Of a DNA stretch of 64,000 nt, positions 1 to 9,015 are shown one piece after another; within the stretch, counting starts at the first letter, position 1; each line of letters begins with the position of its first letter. The notes under the pieces are model-generated. The model did no database searches. It was not told the DNA's origin and saw only the letters and a list, made by a program, of their open reading frames with translations. The position numbers and the translations under genes were made by a program. Source of the DNA: Crocinitomicaceae bacterium (GTDB lineage: Bacteria > Bacteroidota > Bacteroidia > Flavobacteriales_D > Crocinitomicaceae); contig JADJEU010000001.1 in the NCBI GenBank assembly GCA_016709005.1, forward strand, positions 682,001-746,000. The letters are read 5' to 3'.

Positions 1-1033
1 GCAAGCTCAAGCGCTTGTTCAGCACTTTCAACGACACCAAATTTTGGATATGGAATATTCAATGACTTCAACATATTTGAGAAGCGTCCTCTGTCTTCAG
101 CTAAATCCAAAGCGTTGAACGATGTTCCCATAATTTTAATTCCGTAGCGATCTAATTTCTGTGCCAGTTTCAAAGCGGTTTGCCCACCTAACTGAACGAT
201 CACACCAACCGGTTTTTCATGCTGAATGATGTCGTAAATATGTTCCCAGAAAACAGGCTCAAAATAAAGTTTATCCGCTGTATCAAAATCAGTAGAAACG
301 GTTTCAGGATTGCAGTTGATCATGATGGTTTCATACCCACATTCTTTAGCCGCAAGCACACCGTGAACACATGAATAATCGAATTCTATTCCCTGACCAA
401 TTCTATTTGGTCCAGAACCTAGCACAACTACTTTTTTCTTTGGAGTTACTACGGATTCATTTTCATATTCAAATGTAGAGTAGTAATAAGGAGTTTGCGC
501 TTCAAATTCTGCAGCACACGTATCCACTAGTTTGTAGACACGACGCACGCCCATTTCATTTCGTTTGGTATAAACTTCTGATTCCAGACATTTCAGCAAA
601 TGCGCAATCTGTCTGTCTGCATAACCTTTTTGTTTGGCTTCAAACATTAAGTCTTTTGGAAGGGTGTCAATGCGATATTTTTCAATCACACGTTCAAGCT
701 TAATCAAGTCTTCTATCTGACGTAAAAACCAGTCGTCAATTTTTGTTTTTTCTTTGATTGTTTTGAAGGGAATTCCAAGTTTGATTGCATCGTAAATATG
801 GAACAACCGATCCCAACTTGGATTACCTAAACTGTATAATAATTTATTCTGATCTGTCACTTCTCTTCCATCTGCACCCAATCCGTTTCTTCCAATTTCA
901 AGAGATTGACATGCTTTTTGAAGAGCCTCCTGAAAACTGCGACCAATTCCCATTACCTCACCAACTGATTTCATTTGCAAACCAAGACGTGTATCTGTTC
1001 CTGGAAATTTACCAAAGTTCCAGCGCGGAATTT
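1..1033 (-). CDS. carB: Carbamoyl phosphate synthase large subunit, C-terminal part (frame-shifted from its start, cut by window edge)
   Basis: This is the continuation of carB in a second reading frame, running off the left edge. Translation from about 1033 downward gives IPRWNFGKFPG, then the oligomerisation region, then the start of the second ATP-grasp half with VVLGSGPNRIGQGIEFDYS, the repeat of the N-terminal motif that is characteristic of the duplicated CarB fold. The enzyme makes carbamoyl phosphate from glutamine-derived ammonia, bicarbonate and two ATP for pyrimidine and arginine synthesis. The break from the N-terminal part is at the TTTT run 1031-1034. Adding one base restores one protein, so I read this as one gene, with the break probably an assembly error. 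Confidence 0.9.
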
Positions 1034-2104
1034 TACAATCACGTAATCCAGCGTTGGTTCAAATAATGCTGAAGTTGTTTTTGTAATTTGATTTTTTAAT
1101 TCATCCAGATTGTACCCAATCGCCAATTTGGCCGCAATTTTTGCAATTGGATATCCTGTAGCTTTTGATGCTAATGCTGATGAACGTGAAACGCGTGGAT
1201 TGATTTCAATAGCAATGATATCCTCTTTGTCATCCGGACTTACTGCAAACTGCACGTTACATCCACCTGCAAAATTTCCGATGGCACGCATCATTTTGAT
1301 TGCCATGTCGCGCATTTTCTGGAACGTAGTATCGGACAAAGTCATTGCCGGAGCAACGGTGATTGAGTCTCCGGTATGGATTCCCATTGGATCAAAATTC
1401 TCAATCGAACAAATGATCACTACGTTGTCGTTGTTATCGCGCAGCAATTCCAATTCAAACTCTTTCCAACCTAGCAAGGCTTTATCAATCATCACCTCGT
1501 GAATGGGTGAAAGATGTAAACCACGATCCAGTAATTTATCAAAATCAGCCTCTTCATAAACAACCGCAGCACCAGCTCCACCCAGTGTAAATGAAGAACG
1601 TATACAAAGTGGATAACCAAATTCCTGAGCAATTCCTTTTCCTTCTAAAAATGATTTTGCCGTTGCCTGTGGAGCCATTCCAATTCCAATTTGCTCCATC
1701 AACTTTCTGAACGACTCGCGATTCTCAGTAATCTCAATAGCCGCAATGTCAACACCAATTATCTTTACGCCATACTCTTCCCAAATACCCATCTCATCAC
1801 ACTTGATAGCCAGATTAAGTGCAGTTTGACCTCCCATGGTGGGAAGTACGGCGTCAATTTTATGTTTTTTGAGAATCTGTTCAATCGACTCAACTTCAAG
1901 TGGCAACAAATAAATGTTGTCTGCCATAGTTGGATCCGTCATAATGGTCGCCGGATTGCTGTTGATCAGCGTAACTTCAATTCCTTCTTCACGCAATGAG
2001 CGGGCTGATTGAGATCCTGAGTAGTCAAATTCGCAGGCTTGTCCAATGACAATGGGTCCGCTTCCAATAATTAGTACTGATTTTATGCTTTGGTCTTTTG
2101 GCAT
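971..2104 (-). CDS. carB: Carbamoyl phosphate synthase large subunit, N-terminal part
   Basis: The N-terminal half of CarB carries the carboxyphosphate ATP-grasp domain. Near residue 12 is GSGPIVIGQACEFDYSGSQ, followed by TMGGQTALNLA, the ATP-grasp loop SFTLGGAGAAVV, and EINPRVSRSSALASKATGYP near residue 305. The ATG at 2104 gives the expected family N-terminus. The last residues, after YVIVK, are out-of-frame nonsense that ends at 971. The family sequence continues in another frame from about 1033. Family members are about 940-1070 residues long, so 377 residues is a broken product as written. The partner carA is not in the window. Confidence 0.93.
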   Translation of the reverse strand: MPKDQSIKSVLIIGSGPIVIGQACEFDYSGSQSARSLREEGIEVTLINSNPATIMTDPTMADNIYLLPLEVESIEQILKKHKIDAVLPTMGGQTALNLAIKCDEMGIWEEYGVKIIGVDIAAIEITENRESFRKLMEQIGIGMAPQATAKSFLEGKGIAQEFGYPLCIRSSFTLGGAGAAVVYEEADFDKLLDRGLHLSPIHEVMIDKALLGWKEFELELLRDNNDNVVIICSIENFDPMGIHTGDSITVAPAMTLSDTTFQKMRDMAIKMMRAIGNFAGGCNVQFAVSPDDKEDIIAIEINPRVSRSSALASKATGYPIAKIAAKLAIGYNLDELKNQITKTTSALFEPTLDYVIVKFRAGTLVNFQEQIHVLVCK

Positions 2105-2390
2105 GAGAGGTTGAATTACTGTAAACGGCTGCGAATTTAGTCAGAAAAATGCGGCCGCTAATTAACAAAAAAGTGAATGTTATTCACAGATTTGCCAACT
2201 CATGCAAACATGCCAAGATTTACTTTTCAAAATCCATTTTTTTTAAGATCTGAGTTGGATTTTGAACTTCCATTAACCAAATAAAAAAAATGCAACACAG
2301 TCTAGCGTTGCGCTGCAGTTTCAAGAACACAATTTAATTTTAAAGCCTTGAGCGCTACAAAGATTGTTGCTGTCAAGGTAAACTTACAGA
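2105..2390. other. Intergenic stretch between carB and an outer-membrane-like gene
   Basis: AT-rich sequence with no credible reading frame or RNA gene. The carB promoter should lie just above 2105. A TAAATTCG close to the TAnnTTTG element is visible there on the minus strand, but it has no convincing upstream element. Confidence 0.4.
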
Positions 2391-3287
2391 TCAAAGACTC
2401 CCAAAATTGAAAGCAGCGTCTTGCTTCTTTTCATTCTTTTTCCAAGGATAAAACTGCAATCGTCTTGAAATTTGTAATTGAAATCCACTACCACGGCTGT
2501 ATGTTTCATAATTGTAGGTTTTAATTAACGCTCCACTTTCGTACACTAACAATTTATCCGTGGTGCTTTGCATCACATTAAATCCAACCGTATATAAGAG
2601 CGACCATGAAAACAAATATGTTTTACTAAAATGCAGATCAGAAGACATTCCAAAGGTACAGAAGGCTGAATATTTTGACCATCCAAAAACCTGATGCTCC
2701 CAATTCATTGTAATGTTGTCATACGATCCTCCACCAGTAGAGTATGTTTGCCCGCTGTGCGGATTTGAAGGACTGATCGCATGCCCTTGATACTTAATTC
2801 CTAAACCAAATACAAAATAGGAATTAGGCAAGCACATACCTGTCATATCCCTATCTGTTTTCCTTTTTTTGTAGTAAAGCAATTCAAATCGGTGACTAAT
2901 TAAATTAATGCTAAATGTAGATGCATTTTGAGGATAATATGAATTTGGATAATTAGGATTATATCCCAAAGAACGATGAACTATTTTACCTCCTGATTGG
3001 TCCTCATTCCACCCCAACTCTAACAAATCTCCATTATTGAATTTCGCACCAACATTTAGTCCAAGCGTGAAGGACTTGGTGGTAAAGAAGGCCGGCGCAT
3101 GCACTTTTCCAAAAGGAATAGCAACATAAGATGTATTATAATTATTATTAAAAAACGAATGAATTTGAGGATGCTCACTCAAGTTTTGATGAATTTTGTT
3201 CTCTGCTTTTGGACGCATATAAAAAGTTGGCTGGGCAAAAACTTGCCCAAGGAATAAAACCAATATTATTAGGATCGAGGTTTTCAT
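2391..3287 (-). CDS. Secreted, probable outer-membrane beta-barrel protein of unknown function
   Basis: A 298-residue protein starting with a clear Sec signal peptide (MKTSILIILVLFLGQVFAQ, cleavage after FAQ). The rest has alternating polar and aromatic strands (for example FSINLISHRFELLYY and FSWSLLYTVGFNV) and ends in strand-like segments, as in small Bacteroidota barrel proteins. I do not recognise a named family. The upstream neighbour on the same strand is a decayed paralogue with the same signal peptide end, the same middle strands and the same C-terminal pattern (SYNYNSYGNGSG against TYNYETYSRGSG), so this gene arose by, or gave rise to, a tandem duplication. Confidence 0.7.
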   Translation of the reverse strand: MKTSILIILVLFLGQVFAQPTFYMRPKAENKIHQNLSEHPQIHSFFNNNYNTSYVAIPFGKVHAPAFFTTKSFTLGLNVGAKFNNGDLLELGWNEDQSGGKIVHRSLGYNPNYPNSYYPQNASTFSINLISHRFELLYYKKRKTDRDMTGMCLPNSYFVFGLGIKYQGHAISPSNPHSGQTYSTGGGSYDNITMNWEHQVFGWSKYSAFCTFGMSSDLHFSKTYLFSWSLLYTVGFNVMQSTTDKLLVYESGALIKTYNYETYSRGSGFQLQISRRLQFYPWKKNEKKQDAAFNFGSL

Positions 3288-3386
3288 CTAATTAATAGAA
3301 TTCTATTCAGAATCAAATCTTTTTTTCAAAACCTGAATTGGAAATGCCAATTTAAATTGAATGAGAACTACCAATGAGTTTTCGCC

Positions 3387-4228
3387 CTAGCGAATTCTTT
3401 TACCCAGATTAAACTGAAGTTTACGTGATACTTGAAAATTTATACCACTGCCATTTCCATAAGAATTGTAGTTATATGAACCAATTAGATTATTATTCTC
3501 AATTACATTTATTGTAACTGGTTTCACAGATAAAGGTCGCTTACCGTGTATATAATAGATAGAAAAGTAAAAGCTCCACTTTTGCCTTCCCCTCCTTCAT
3601 GCGATTAACTTCTCCTGCAATGCCAAGTTGCCAAAAAATGCGCGCTCATTTAATGAATATAGTCCACTATTCACTTCCAAATAAGTATTTGGCTCTATCT
3701 GCATGGTCGTTTGTTCAGGAATCAGGTTTTTTAATGGATCTCCGCCCCTGTCATTCCATATGATATACCTCCAAAAAAATGTATTGTAAACATTTGTTTT
3801 TTTGTTTCAAAACATTGAGCCATGAACTGTAAAGTAATTCTAGTAAAAGAGATCCCTGCATGAGATCCCAAAATACCTGCCCCGTAACCAAATTCGGGGT
3901 CGTATTTATTAGAAAAGAGTTGATATCCGGATTGAGTACCATCTTGACTAAAATCGCATTCTACAGATATCTTTTCATTTGGAAAATTATATCCAAAACC
4001 TAATCCAATATGTATTGGACTAAGATTATTCTGCCAAATCAAATCTTTACTCTGCAAAACAAAGGAGCATCCCAAAGTAGGGCATGTTCATAAAGCTGGT
4101 TTTGTGCCAACTTGATGAGCCAAAAGATGTTTTTGATTCAATAATCGGACGAATAAAGACTTTTGGGCAAAAACTTGCCCAAAAGTCAAAGAAATAAACA
4201 AAAAAAGAATGATTGTTGTTCTGAGCAT
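3387..4228 (-). pseudogene. Decayed tandem paralogue of the outer-membrane-like protein
   Basis: Reading from ATG 4228 gives a signal peptide ending FGQVFAQKSLFVR. The similarity to the intact neighbour at 2391-3287 then continues through five successive frame changes, at about 4160, 4075, 3740, 3640 and 3590, to a TAG at 3387-3389. The longest open piece (3731-4075) covers the middle strands (GLGFGYNF, AGISFTRITLQFMA). The last piece has WSFYFSIYYIHG and NGSGINFQVSRKLQF, matching the neighbour's C-terminus. Five breaks in 840 bases is far denser than the single breaks seen in other genes here, so real decay is likelier than sequencing error, although locally poor sequence is possible. Confidence 0.75.
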
Positions 4229-4232
4229 CTTT

Positions 4233-5179
4233 CTAATAATTTACACGAATTTGTTTCCAAGGAGTATATTTACTATATACCACTCCGTTTGTATGAGTGT
4301 AGACTGCCTGTATTCTCCCTCTGAAATATACCTCATTCAAGTTAGTACTACCTTGATACGAGCTATACTTCTGATAGCTAGCATAAGCACTAGCATGCTG
4401 GTAATTATACACATTATATGGTCCATTTGTTATTCCACACTTAACATGATAGTAAACTGGTTCCAAATTTATATAGATTTTAAATACGCCGCTTACATTG
4501 CTAGCTGCCTCAGCAAATAAATGATAATAAATTCCAAATCTATTAAAATGAAGAGCCCCGTCGAAGAGCCATGAAGTTGAGTAAATAAACTCATCGCTAA
4601 AATACTCGTCATACCCATTAATCCCACTTTCTCCACAACCTAACTTAGTAGAAATAAGGTCGTTATTTTTCAACATCTCTAAAACATCGTCTGAAGTAGA
4701 AAAATTTACAATTGTGGTGTTACTGAAATCTTCACTTATCAAACTGGAATACTCTGAAATATTCAAATCATTTAATGCAGAAACAGTTTCAGTTTCTGGA
4801 TTTATCCGAATAAACCATGCACCAATTTTAACTACTTGATCAGCATTCATTATAGCATCCATAAACTCATCATCGAATAATTCACTTTTTGGATTAGCTT
4901 TTCCAAACGAATTAAAATCCAGCGAATTAAGGTAATTAACTGTGAAGGCTACTTTAGAATAATCTTCAAAGTTTACAATTGATTCGTAAAATTCAATTGA
5001 TTCGAACACTAATACTCCATTTTCAATGCTGATTTTTTCAGTTTCGACTGGAGTTAATTTCTGTTCAGGAACATCAACAAATGCAGGCAGATTTGGTGCT
5101 GTTTGAGCAGTTTCTAATTTCTCTTTATTACAGGACACGAACACGAGCCCCAACGCTAATCCAAAAATTACTTTTTCAT
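4233..5179 (-). CDS. Uncharacterised lipoprotein (start region frame-shifted)
   Basis: The main frame encodes a protein beginning GLVFVSCNKEK, which is the end of a lipoprotein signal peptide with cysteine in the lipobox. The missing start is visible upstream: ATG at 5177-5179 followed by AAAAA. With one more A it reads MKKVIFGLALGLVFVSC, a textbook type II signal. So this is a lipoprotein of about 315 residues with a one-base deletion in the A run 5172-5176. The mature part is acidic, then aromatic-rich near the C-terminus. I do not recognise its family. It lies next to, and on the same strand as, the outer-membrane-like pair. Confidence 0.75.
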
Positions 5180-5598
5180 ATTTTAGTTTTTATTGAATAA
5201 ATTAATTTGTCCTACTCTTTCGATTTTCAGATCCTCGTTGCATTTTGTTTTATTTCGGTTTCACTTTCACATCTCCGATTTTGGATAGTTAGTCCGTGCT
5301 GAACTACATAAGTTTTGGTGCAACAAATCTGAGCCATTCAACGGACAAAAACAATGTGAGAAATACGGTAAAATAGTTGGCACTTAGGTGAAATCTTTGC
5401 GGGAAATACTGAATCTTTTGCACTAAAAAAAACTTTTAATTACTGCCTGTCAGCGCATTAATAAAAAATAAAAAAGGGCACAAAAATGGGCATGTCAGAT
5501 TAATCTAAAGTTTTGTTGTATATGCAAACATGAATACTTTGCAAGCAACTATTTTTTCGAATTTGACACTTAAATTTTCAGCTATAGCAGAACGAGCA
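5180..5598. other. Intergenic stretch without a gene
   Basis: AT-rich sequence between a minus-strand lipoprotein and a plus-strand phosphoribosyltransferase. No reading frame, RNA gene or long repeat was recognised. The right end carries the promoter described separately. Confidence 0.4.
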
Positions 5599-5627
5599 TT
5601 GCACTTAATTACAATTCACTACTTTTG
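5599..5627 (+). promoter_or_regulatory. Bacteroidota-type promoter of the phosphoribosyltransferase operon
   Basis: TTG at 5599-5601, an 18-base spacer and TACTTTTG at 5620-5627 match the phylum's TTG/TAnnTTTG primary sigma consensus. Transcription would start near 5634. This places the upstream in-frame TTG at 5625 inside the promoter and favours the ATG at 5652 as start codon. Confidence 0.7.
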
Positions 5628-5651
5628 AGTGTACCAAAATTTGATTTCAAT

Positions 5652-6152
5652 ATGAAAACCAAATCTATTGTCCTTGATCGTCGTCAGATTGAACAGAAAA
5701 CGGAGCGTATTGCTTTTGAAATCATGGAAAACACCTTTGAAACTCCAAAGATTTATGTTGGTGGAATTACGGGAAATGGATTTTTCTTTGCGGAACGATT
5801 GGTGAAAAAACTGAATGAAATTTCAAAACAAGAAGTGCGACTTTTTGAAATTACAGTGAGTAAAGAAGCTCCGGCTAAAAGTTCAATCGCACTTTCTATT
5901 CCTGAGCAGGAGCTAAATGGCGCAACTGTAATTTTGGTGGATGATGTAATTAATTCTGGTCGCACTTTAATCTATGCCGTTGGAAAACTATTGGATCATG
6001 AAGTACATGTTCTAAAAGTTGCAACGCTCGTAAACCGCACGCACAGAAGATATCCGGTACATGCTGATTTTGTAGGATTGAATATTGCAACAACCTTGAA
6101 AGACAATATCATGGTTTCGCTTGGTGAAGAAGAAATGGCTTATCTCGAATAA
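5652..6152 (+). CDS. Phosphoribosyltransferase (PyrR-like type I PRTase)
   Basis: A type I phosphoribosyltransferase of 166 residues. The PRPP-binding loop is VILVDDVINSGRTL near residue 98, and a PPi-loop-like segment YVGGITGNGFFFAERL lies near residue 35. The fold and length resemble PyrR and hypoxanthine or uracil PRTases. The substrate cannot be told from sequence, and PyrR-like is only a best guess. I chose ATG 5652 rather than the upstream TTG because the promoter overlaps the latter. The next gene begins two bases after the stop, so the two are surely cotranscribed. Confidence 0.8.
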   Translation: MKTKSIVLDRRQIEQKTERIAFEIMENTFETPKIYVGGITGNGFFFAERLVKKLNEISKQEVRLFEITVSKEAPAKSSIALSIPEQELNGATVILVDDVINSGRTLIYAVGKLLDHEVHVLKVATLVNRTHRRYPVHADFVGLNIATTLKDNIMVSLGEEEMAYLE

Positions 6153-6154
6153 CT

Positions 6155-6577
6155 ATGAAAAATAAATGGACAGGAACACTCACGTTCGATCCGGCTAAGC
6201 CTGGTGTATTGAGTGATAAAGTAGTTGCATGTGAATTTGAAATCCTGCTGGATGATGAAGGGGGAATTTCCGGAACTTATAAGGATGCAGATTATTTTGC
6301 CGTAACAGAAACTACTGCGCGCATTACCGGTTTCGTTGATGAAAATTTTCTAAGCATTGTGGCTCACTTCCCTGTCAGAGGTTTGTATGATCCAGATGGA
6401 AAATTTTATTTGGACGCCGATCAACTTAATCATGAAATGGCTTTTTATGGAGATTTGGATGAATCAGGCGATTTAATTTCAGGTAACTGGGAGATTGTAG
6501 AGCGCACTGCGCTTGATCTGAATGCACTCAGCGTATATTATACCAGTGGATTTTTTGAGATAAAGAAAGTGGACTAG
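6155..6577 (+). CDS. Small conserved-looking hypothetical protein
   Basis: A soluble 140-residue protein without signal peptide or membrane segment, starting two bases after the phosphoribosyltransferase stop. It is rich in acidic residues and has short beta-type repeats (GTLTFDP, GISGTYKDADYF, GDLISGNWEI) suggesting a small beta-barrel or lipocalin-like sheet. I do not recognise a named family. The tight spacing suggests a shared transcript but says little of function. Confidence 0.75.
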   Translation: MKNKWTGTLTFDPAKPGVLSDKVVACEFEILLDDEGGISGTYKDADYFAVTETTARITGFVDENFLSIVAHFPVRGLYDPDGKFYLDADQLNHEMAFYGDLDESGDLISGNWEIVERTALDLNALSVYYTSGFFEIKKVD

Positions 6578-6878
6578 TGTTTGCTCTCTTGACTTATTTT
6601 CCCGCTGATCATCGCTGATTTTTTTTGCACAGATTTTTTTGAAAACCTTCGGTACCCGATCATTTTTAAATTTCATTTTTTCTGTGCAATCAGCGTATTT
6701 TTTCTGCGTAATCAGTGCCAATGCACCACTATGTGACGGAAAAAAATTTCACCTACACAAATGATTAACACTATAGCTCCAAAAAATTATCTTCTGTAAT
6801 CTCATTATTCAACAGAAACTGCTATTTTAAGTGCCATAATTCGAGATTATTGTTACATTGTGTTAACATTGATATCAA
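6578..6878. repeat. Non-coding stretch with an imperfect inverted repeat
   Basis: Arms at 6613-6633 (CGCTGATT, T run, GCACAGA) and 6681-6695 (TCTGTGCAATCAGCG) are inverted copies separated by about 50 bases. It may be a transcript-end structure for the upstream pair or a degenerate dispersed repeat. The rest of the stretch up to the Fic gene is AT-rich with no gene. Confidence 0.5.
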
Positions 6879-7472
6879 ATGGACTTGAAACTGATTTACA
6901 TTGAAGGACAAAATCAACTGAACGAGGAAGAACTCGCCGGGTTGAAAATTCCGGATGTGCAATCATATGAAGAGATTCACATTCTGGAAGAAAAAGGCAT
7001 TGCCAAAACAACAGCCTGGGTAGAAAAAAACTATTTCAAACCAGAAAAAATATTTACTGAAGCCTTCATCAAAGAAATTCATAAACGCATGCTGGGCGAC
7101 GTCTGGCTGTGGGCAGGAAAATTCAGAACAGAAAATAAAAATCTAGGAGTTGACAAACTCAAAATCAGATCTGAGTTAAAACAACTCATGAGTAATACCC
7201 GTTTCTGGATTGAAGATGAAAGTTATACCATGGATGAGCTGGCCATTCGTTTTGGTCATCGCTTAATGCAGATTCAACTCTTTCCTGATGGAAATGCACG
7301 TCACGCTAAAATCATGACCAATGTAATTCTAGAACATTTGCTCAACAGTGAAATTTTCACCTGGGGTGAATCCATTACGGATCCTTTAAAAAATCGCGAA
7401 GCATTTCTGGATGCCTTACGCAAAGCAGATAAAGGCAAGATGGATGACTTACTGAAGTTTGCGAGATCTTAA
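6879..7472 (+). CDS. Fic/DOC domain protein, mobile-mystery-protein-B type, with degenerate catalytic motif
   Basis: A 197-residue Fic-fold protein. The N-terminal half (IYIEGQNQLNEEE, HKRMLGDVWLWAGKFR near residue 68) fits the family called mobile mystery protein B. The Fic motif HxFx(D/E)GNGRxxR appears as QLFPDGNARHAK. Residue 133 is glutamine where the catalytic histidine is expected, alanine replaces the second glycine of GNG, and lysine replaces the final arginine. AMP transfer to target hydroxyls by the usual chemistry is therefore doubtful. The usual helix-turn-helix partner (mystery protein A) is not next to it. It may be a decaying cargo gene or a Fic protein with altered activity. 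Confidence 0.85.
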   Translation: MDLKLIYIEGQNQLNEEELAGLKIPDVQSYEEIHILEEKGIAKTTAWVEKNYFKPEKIFTEAFIKEIHKRMLGDVWLWAGKFRTENKNLGVDKLKIRSELKQLMSNTRFWIEDESYTMDELAIRFGHRLMQIQLFPDGNARHAKIMTNVILEHLLNSEIFTWGESITDPLKNREAFLDALRKADKGKMDDLLKFARS

Positions 7473-7492
7473 AACCATTTTCCTACGAAGAT

Positions 7493-7608
7493 GTCATCTT
7501 GAGCGCAGCGAAAGATCCCCTCGAGTTTACATTAGATAGTTTTGAGCAGTTCTGTATTTTTAGATCGAACGTTAACCGCATGAGATCTCTCGCTGCGCTC
7601 GAGATGAC
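7493..7608. repeat. MITE-like inverted repeat
   Basis: Arms at 7493-7518 and 7583-7608 are about 92 percent identical when one is reverse complemented (core GCGCAGCGA / TCGCTGCGC, ends GTCATCT / AGATGAC). The middle includes GATCGAACGTTAACCGCA, which recurs near 18901 and, inverted, near 36405. It is a member of a dispersed repeat family and not coding. Confidence 0.75.
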
Positions 7609-7674
7609 AGCGTCATTAACACACGCTCTGCTTACTTGCGCCCCCTCGACAAAACGGATTTCATTTTGTGGCAA

Positions 7675-7708
7675 AAAAAAAGCCCTTCACATTGTGAAAG
7701 GCTTTTAG
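7675..7708 (-). terminator. Terminator of the rpsF-rpsR-rplI operon
   Basis: On the minus strand a hairpin AAAAGCCTTTCAC / GTGAAGGGCTTTT with a short loop is followed by a run of T. It lies about 25 bases past the rplI stop. Confidence 0.85.
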
Positions 7709-7730
7709 TTTTATTCAAAAATTTTACTTC

Positions 7731-8177
7731 TTAGTCTGCAACAACTTCGAATTTGAAATTTTGTTTTACGTCTTTGTGAAGAATTGCAATCGCTTCGAAA
7801 GAACCTAAGTCTCTGATTGGCTCGTTTACAATTTTCAATGATTTACGCTCGATTTCAACACCAGCAGCTTTCAAAGCATCTGACAATTGAACGGTTGTAA
7901 CCGATCCAAAAATCTTTCCGCTCTCACCTGCTTTTGCAGCAACTTTAATAGAAAGACCTTCTAGTTTAGTTGCCAAAGTTTGTGCTTCTTCTCTGATTTT
8001 AGCGTCTTTGTGTGAACGCTGTTTCATCATTTCAGCATGTGCTTTTTTAGCTGAATCAGTCGCCAATGTGGCATAACCCTGAGGAATAAGGAAGTTTCTT
8101 CCGTATCCAGGTTTTACAACTACAACTTCATCTTTGAAGCCTAGTTTATCTACGTTTTTCTTTAATATCAATTCCAT
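7731..8177 (-). CDS. rplI: 50S ribosomal protein L9 (bL9)
   Basis: A 148-residue protein, the normal bL9 length. The N-terminal rRNA-binding domain has VDKLGFKDEVVVVKPGYGRNFLIPQG, then the long connecting helix rich in Lys and Glu, then the C-terminal domain (GKIFGSVT, IRDLGSFEAIAILHKDV). It is the last gene of the rpsF-rpsR-rplI operon, followed by a strong terminator. Confidence 0.98.
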   Translation of the reverse strand: MELILKKNVDKLGFKDEVVVVKPGYGRNFLIPQGYATLATDSAKKAHAEMMKQRSHKDAKIREEAQTLATKLEGLSIKVAAKAGESGKIFGSVTTVQLSDALKAAGVEIERKSLKIVNEPIRDLGSFEAIAILHKDVKQNFKFEVVAD

Positions 8178-8216
8178 TTCTGTGAATGTTTTTTGTACAA
8201 CAATAATCCCTTTTGA

Positions 8217-8480
8217 CTATTTCATCAAATCGGCTACATACGGCAGAATAGCAAGGTGTCTTGCACGTTTCACTGCTGTGTTCACACGTTTTTGATATTT
8301 AGCCGATGTTCCGGTCAAACGACGTGGAAGAATTTTTCCTTGTTCGTTGATGAACTTCAATAAAAAATCAGGGTTTTTATAGTCGATGTATTTAATTCCG
8401 CTCTTTTTAAAACGGCAATATTTCTCTTTTTTAACTTCGATGTTAATCGGGGTCAAATATCTGATATCTGATTGTTCCAT
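8217..8480 (-). CDS. rpsR: 30S ribosomal protein S18 (bS18)
   Basis: An 87-residue bS18 with the conserved KYCRFKKSGIKYIDYK and KILPRRLTGTSAKYQ segments. It binds bS6 on the 30S platform. In Bacteroidota bS6, bS18 and bS21 are reported to shield the anti-Shine-Dalgarno end of 16S rRNA, which matters for the strong Shine-Dalgarno described at 21251. It is the middle gene of the rpsF operon. Confidence 0.97.
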   Translation of the reverse strand: MEQSDIRYLTPINIEVKKEKYCRFKKSGIKYIDYKNPDFLLKFINEQGKILPRRLTGTSAKYQKRVNTAVKRARHLAILPYVADLMK

Positions 8481-8513
8481 GTTTCTTTTAAATCTTTAGA
8501 TTAATAATTTTGG

Positions 8514-8849
8514 TTAAGCCGTAGCTTTTGCTTTTCTGGTTTTCTCTGCAAAAGCAACGTGGTCCTTCTCCATTTTAACAGTAAGGAAACGCATAATGCG
8601 CTCGTCACGTTTATACTCAGTCTCTAGTTTTGCAACCAATGGACCTTCGTTTTCGAATTCAACCAGGTTGTAAAAACCAGTTGATTTCTTTTGGATTTGG
8701 TAGGCTAGCTTTTTCAAGCCCCAAAATTCGTGATGAGTAATTTTACCGCCATTTTTGGTTATAAAATCCTCAAACACTTTCACTGCTTCCTTTGCCTGCT
8801 CTTCAGACAAAACGGGAGTTAAAATGAAAACAGTCTCGTATCTATTCAT
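8514..8849 (-). CDS. rpsF: 30S ribosomal protein S6 (bS6)
   Basis: A 111-residue bS6. The N-terminus MNRYETVFILTPVLSEEQ and the central KKLAYQIQKKSTGFYNLVEF and ERIMRFLTVK segments are standard. It is the first gene of its operon, with rpsR starting 33 bases downstream. A near-consensus promoter lies 26-55 bases upstream. Confidence 0.97.
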   Translation of the reverse strand: MNRYETVFILTPVLSEEQAKEAVKVFEDFITKNGGKITHHEFWGLKKLAYQIQKKSTGFYNLVEFENEGPLVAKLETEYKRDERIMRFLTVKMEKDHVAFAEKTRKAKATA

Positions 8850-8874
8850 GTTTGAAAAAATTTAAATTAGGGCG

Positions 8875-8904
8875 CAAAGATACCCATAAAATTGGAAAAA
8901 CAAA
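8875..8904 (-). promoter_or_regulatory. Promoter of the rpsF operon
   Basis: On the minus strand TTTG (8901-8904), an 18-base spacer and TATCTTTG (8875-8882) match the Bacteroidota consensus closely. The leader to the rpsF ATG would be roughly 20 bases. Confidence 0.8.
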
Positions 8905-9015
8905 GGGGTTGAGCGAAAATTTGGGGAAATCTTGGTGAAATGATTTCCGATTAACGATTTTCGAGTTGTGATTTTCGCTTTATAATCACTGTAAATCAAA
9001 GCACTAAATCAAAAT

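Noticed and set aside
785..1066. Plus-strand frame of 93 codons opposite carB
   Set aside because: Antisense to conserved carB sequence and without its own signals.
6601..6700. Possible attachment site or mobile element end near the Fic gene
   Set aside because: The inverted repeat is imperfect with a 50-base loop. There is no integrase, transposase or target duplication near it, so no mobile element is claimed although the family name suggests mobility.
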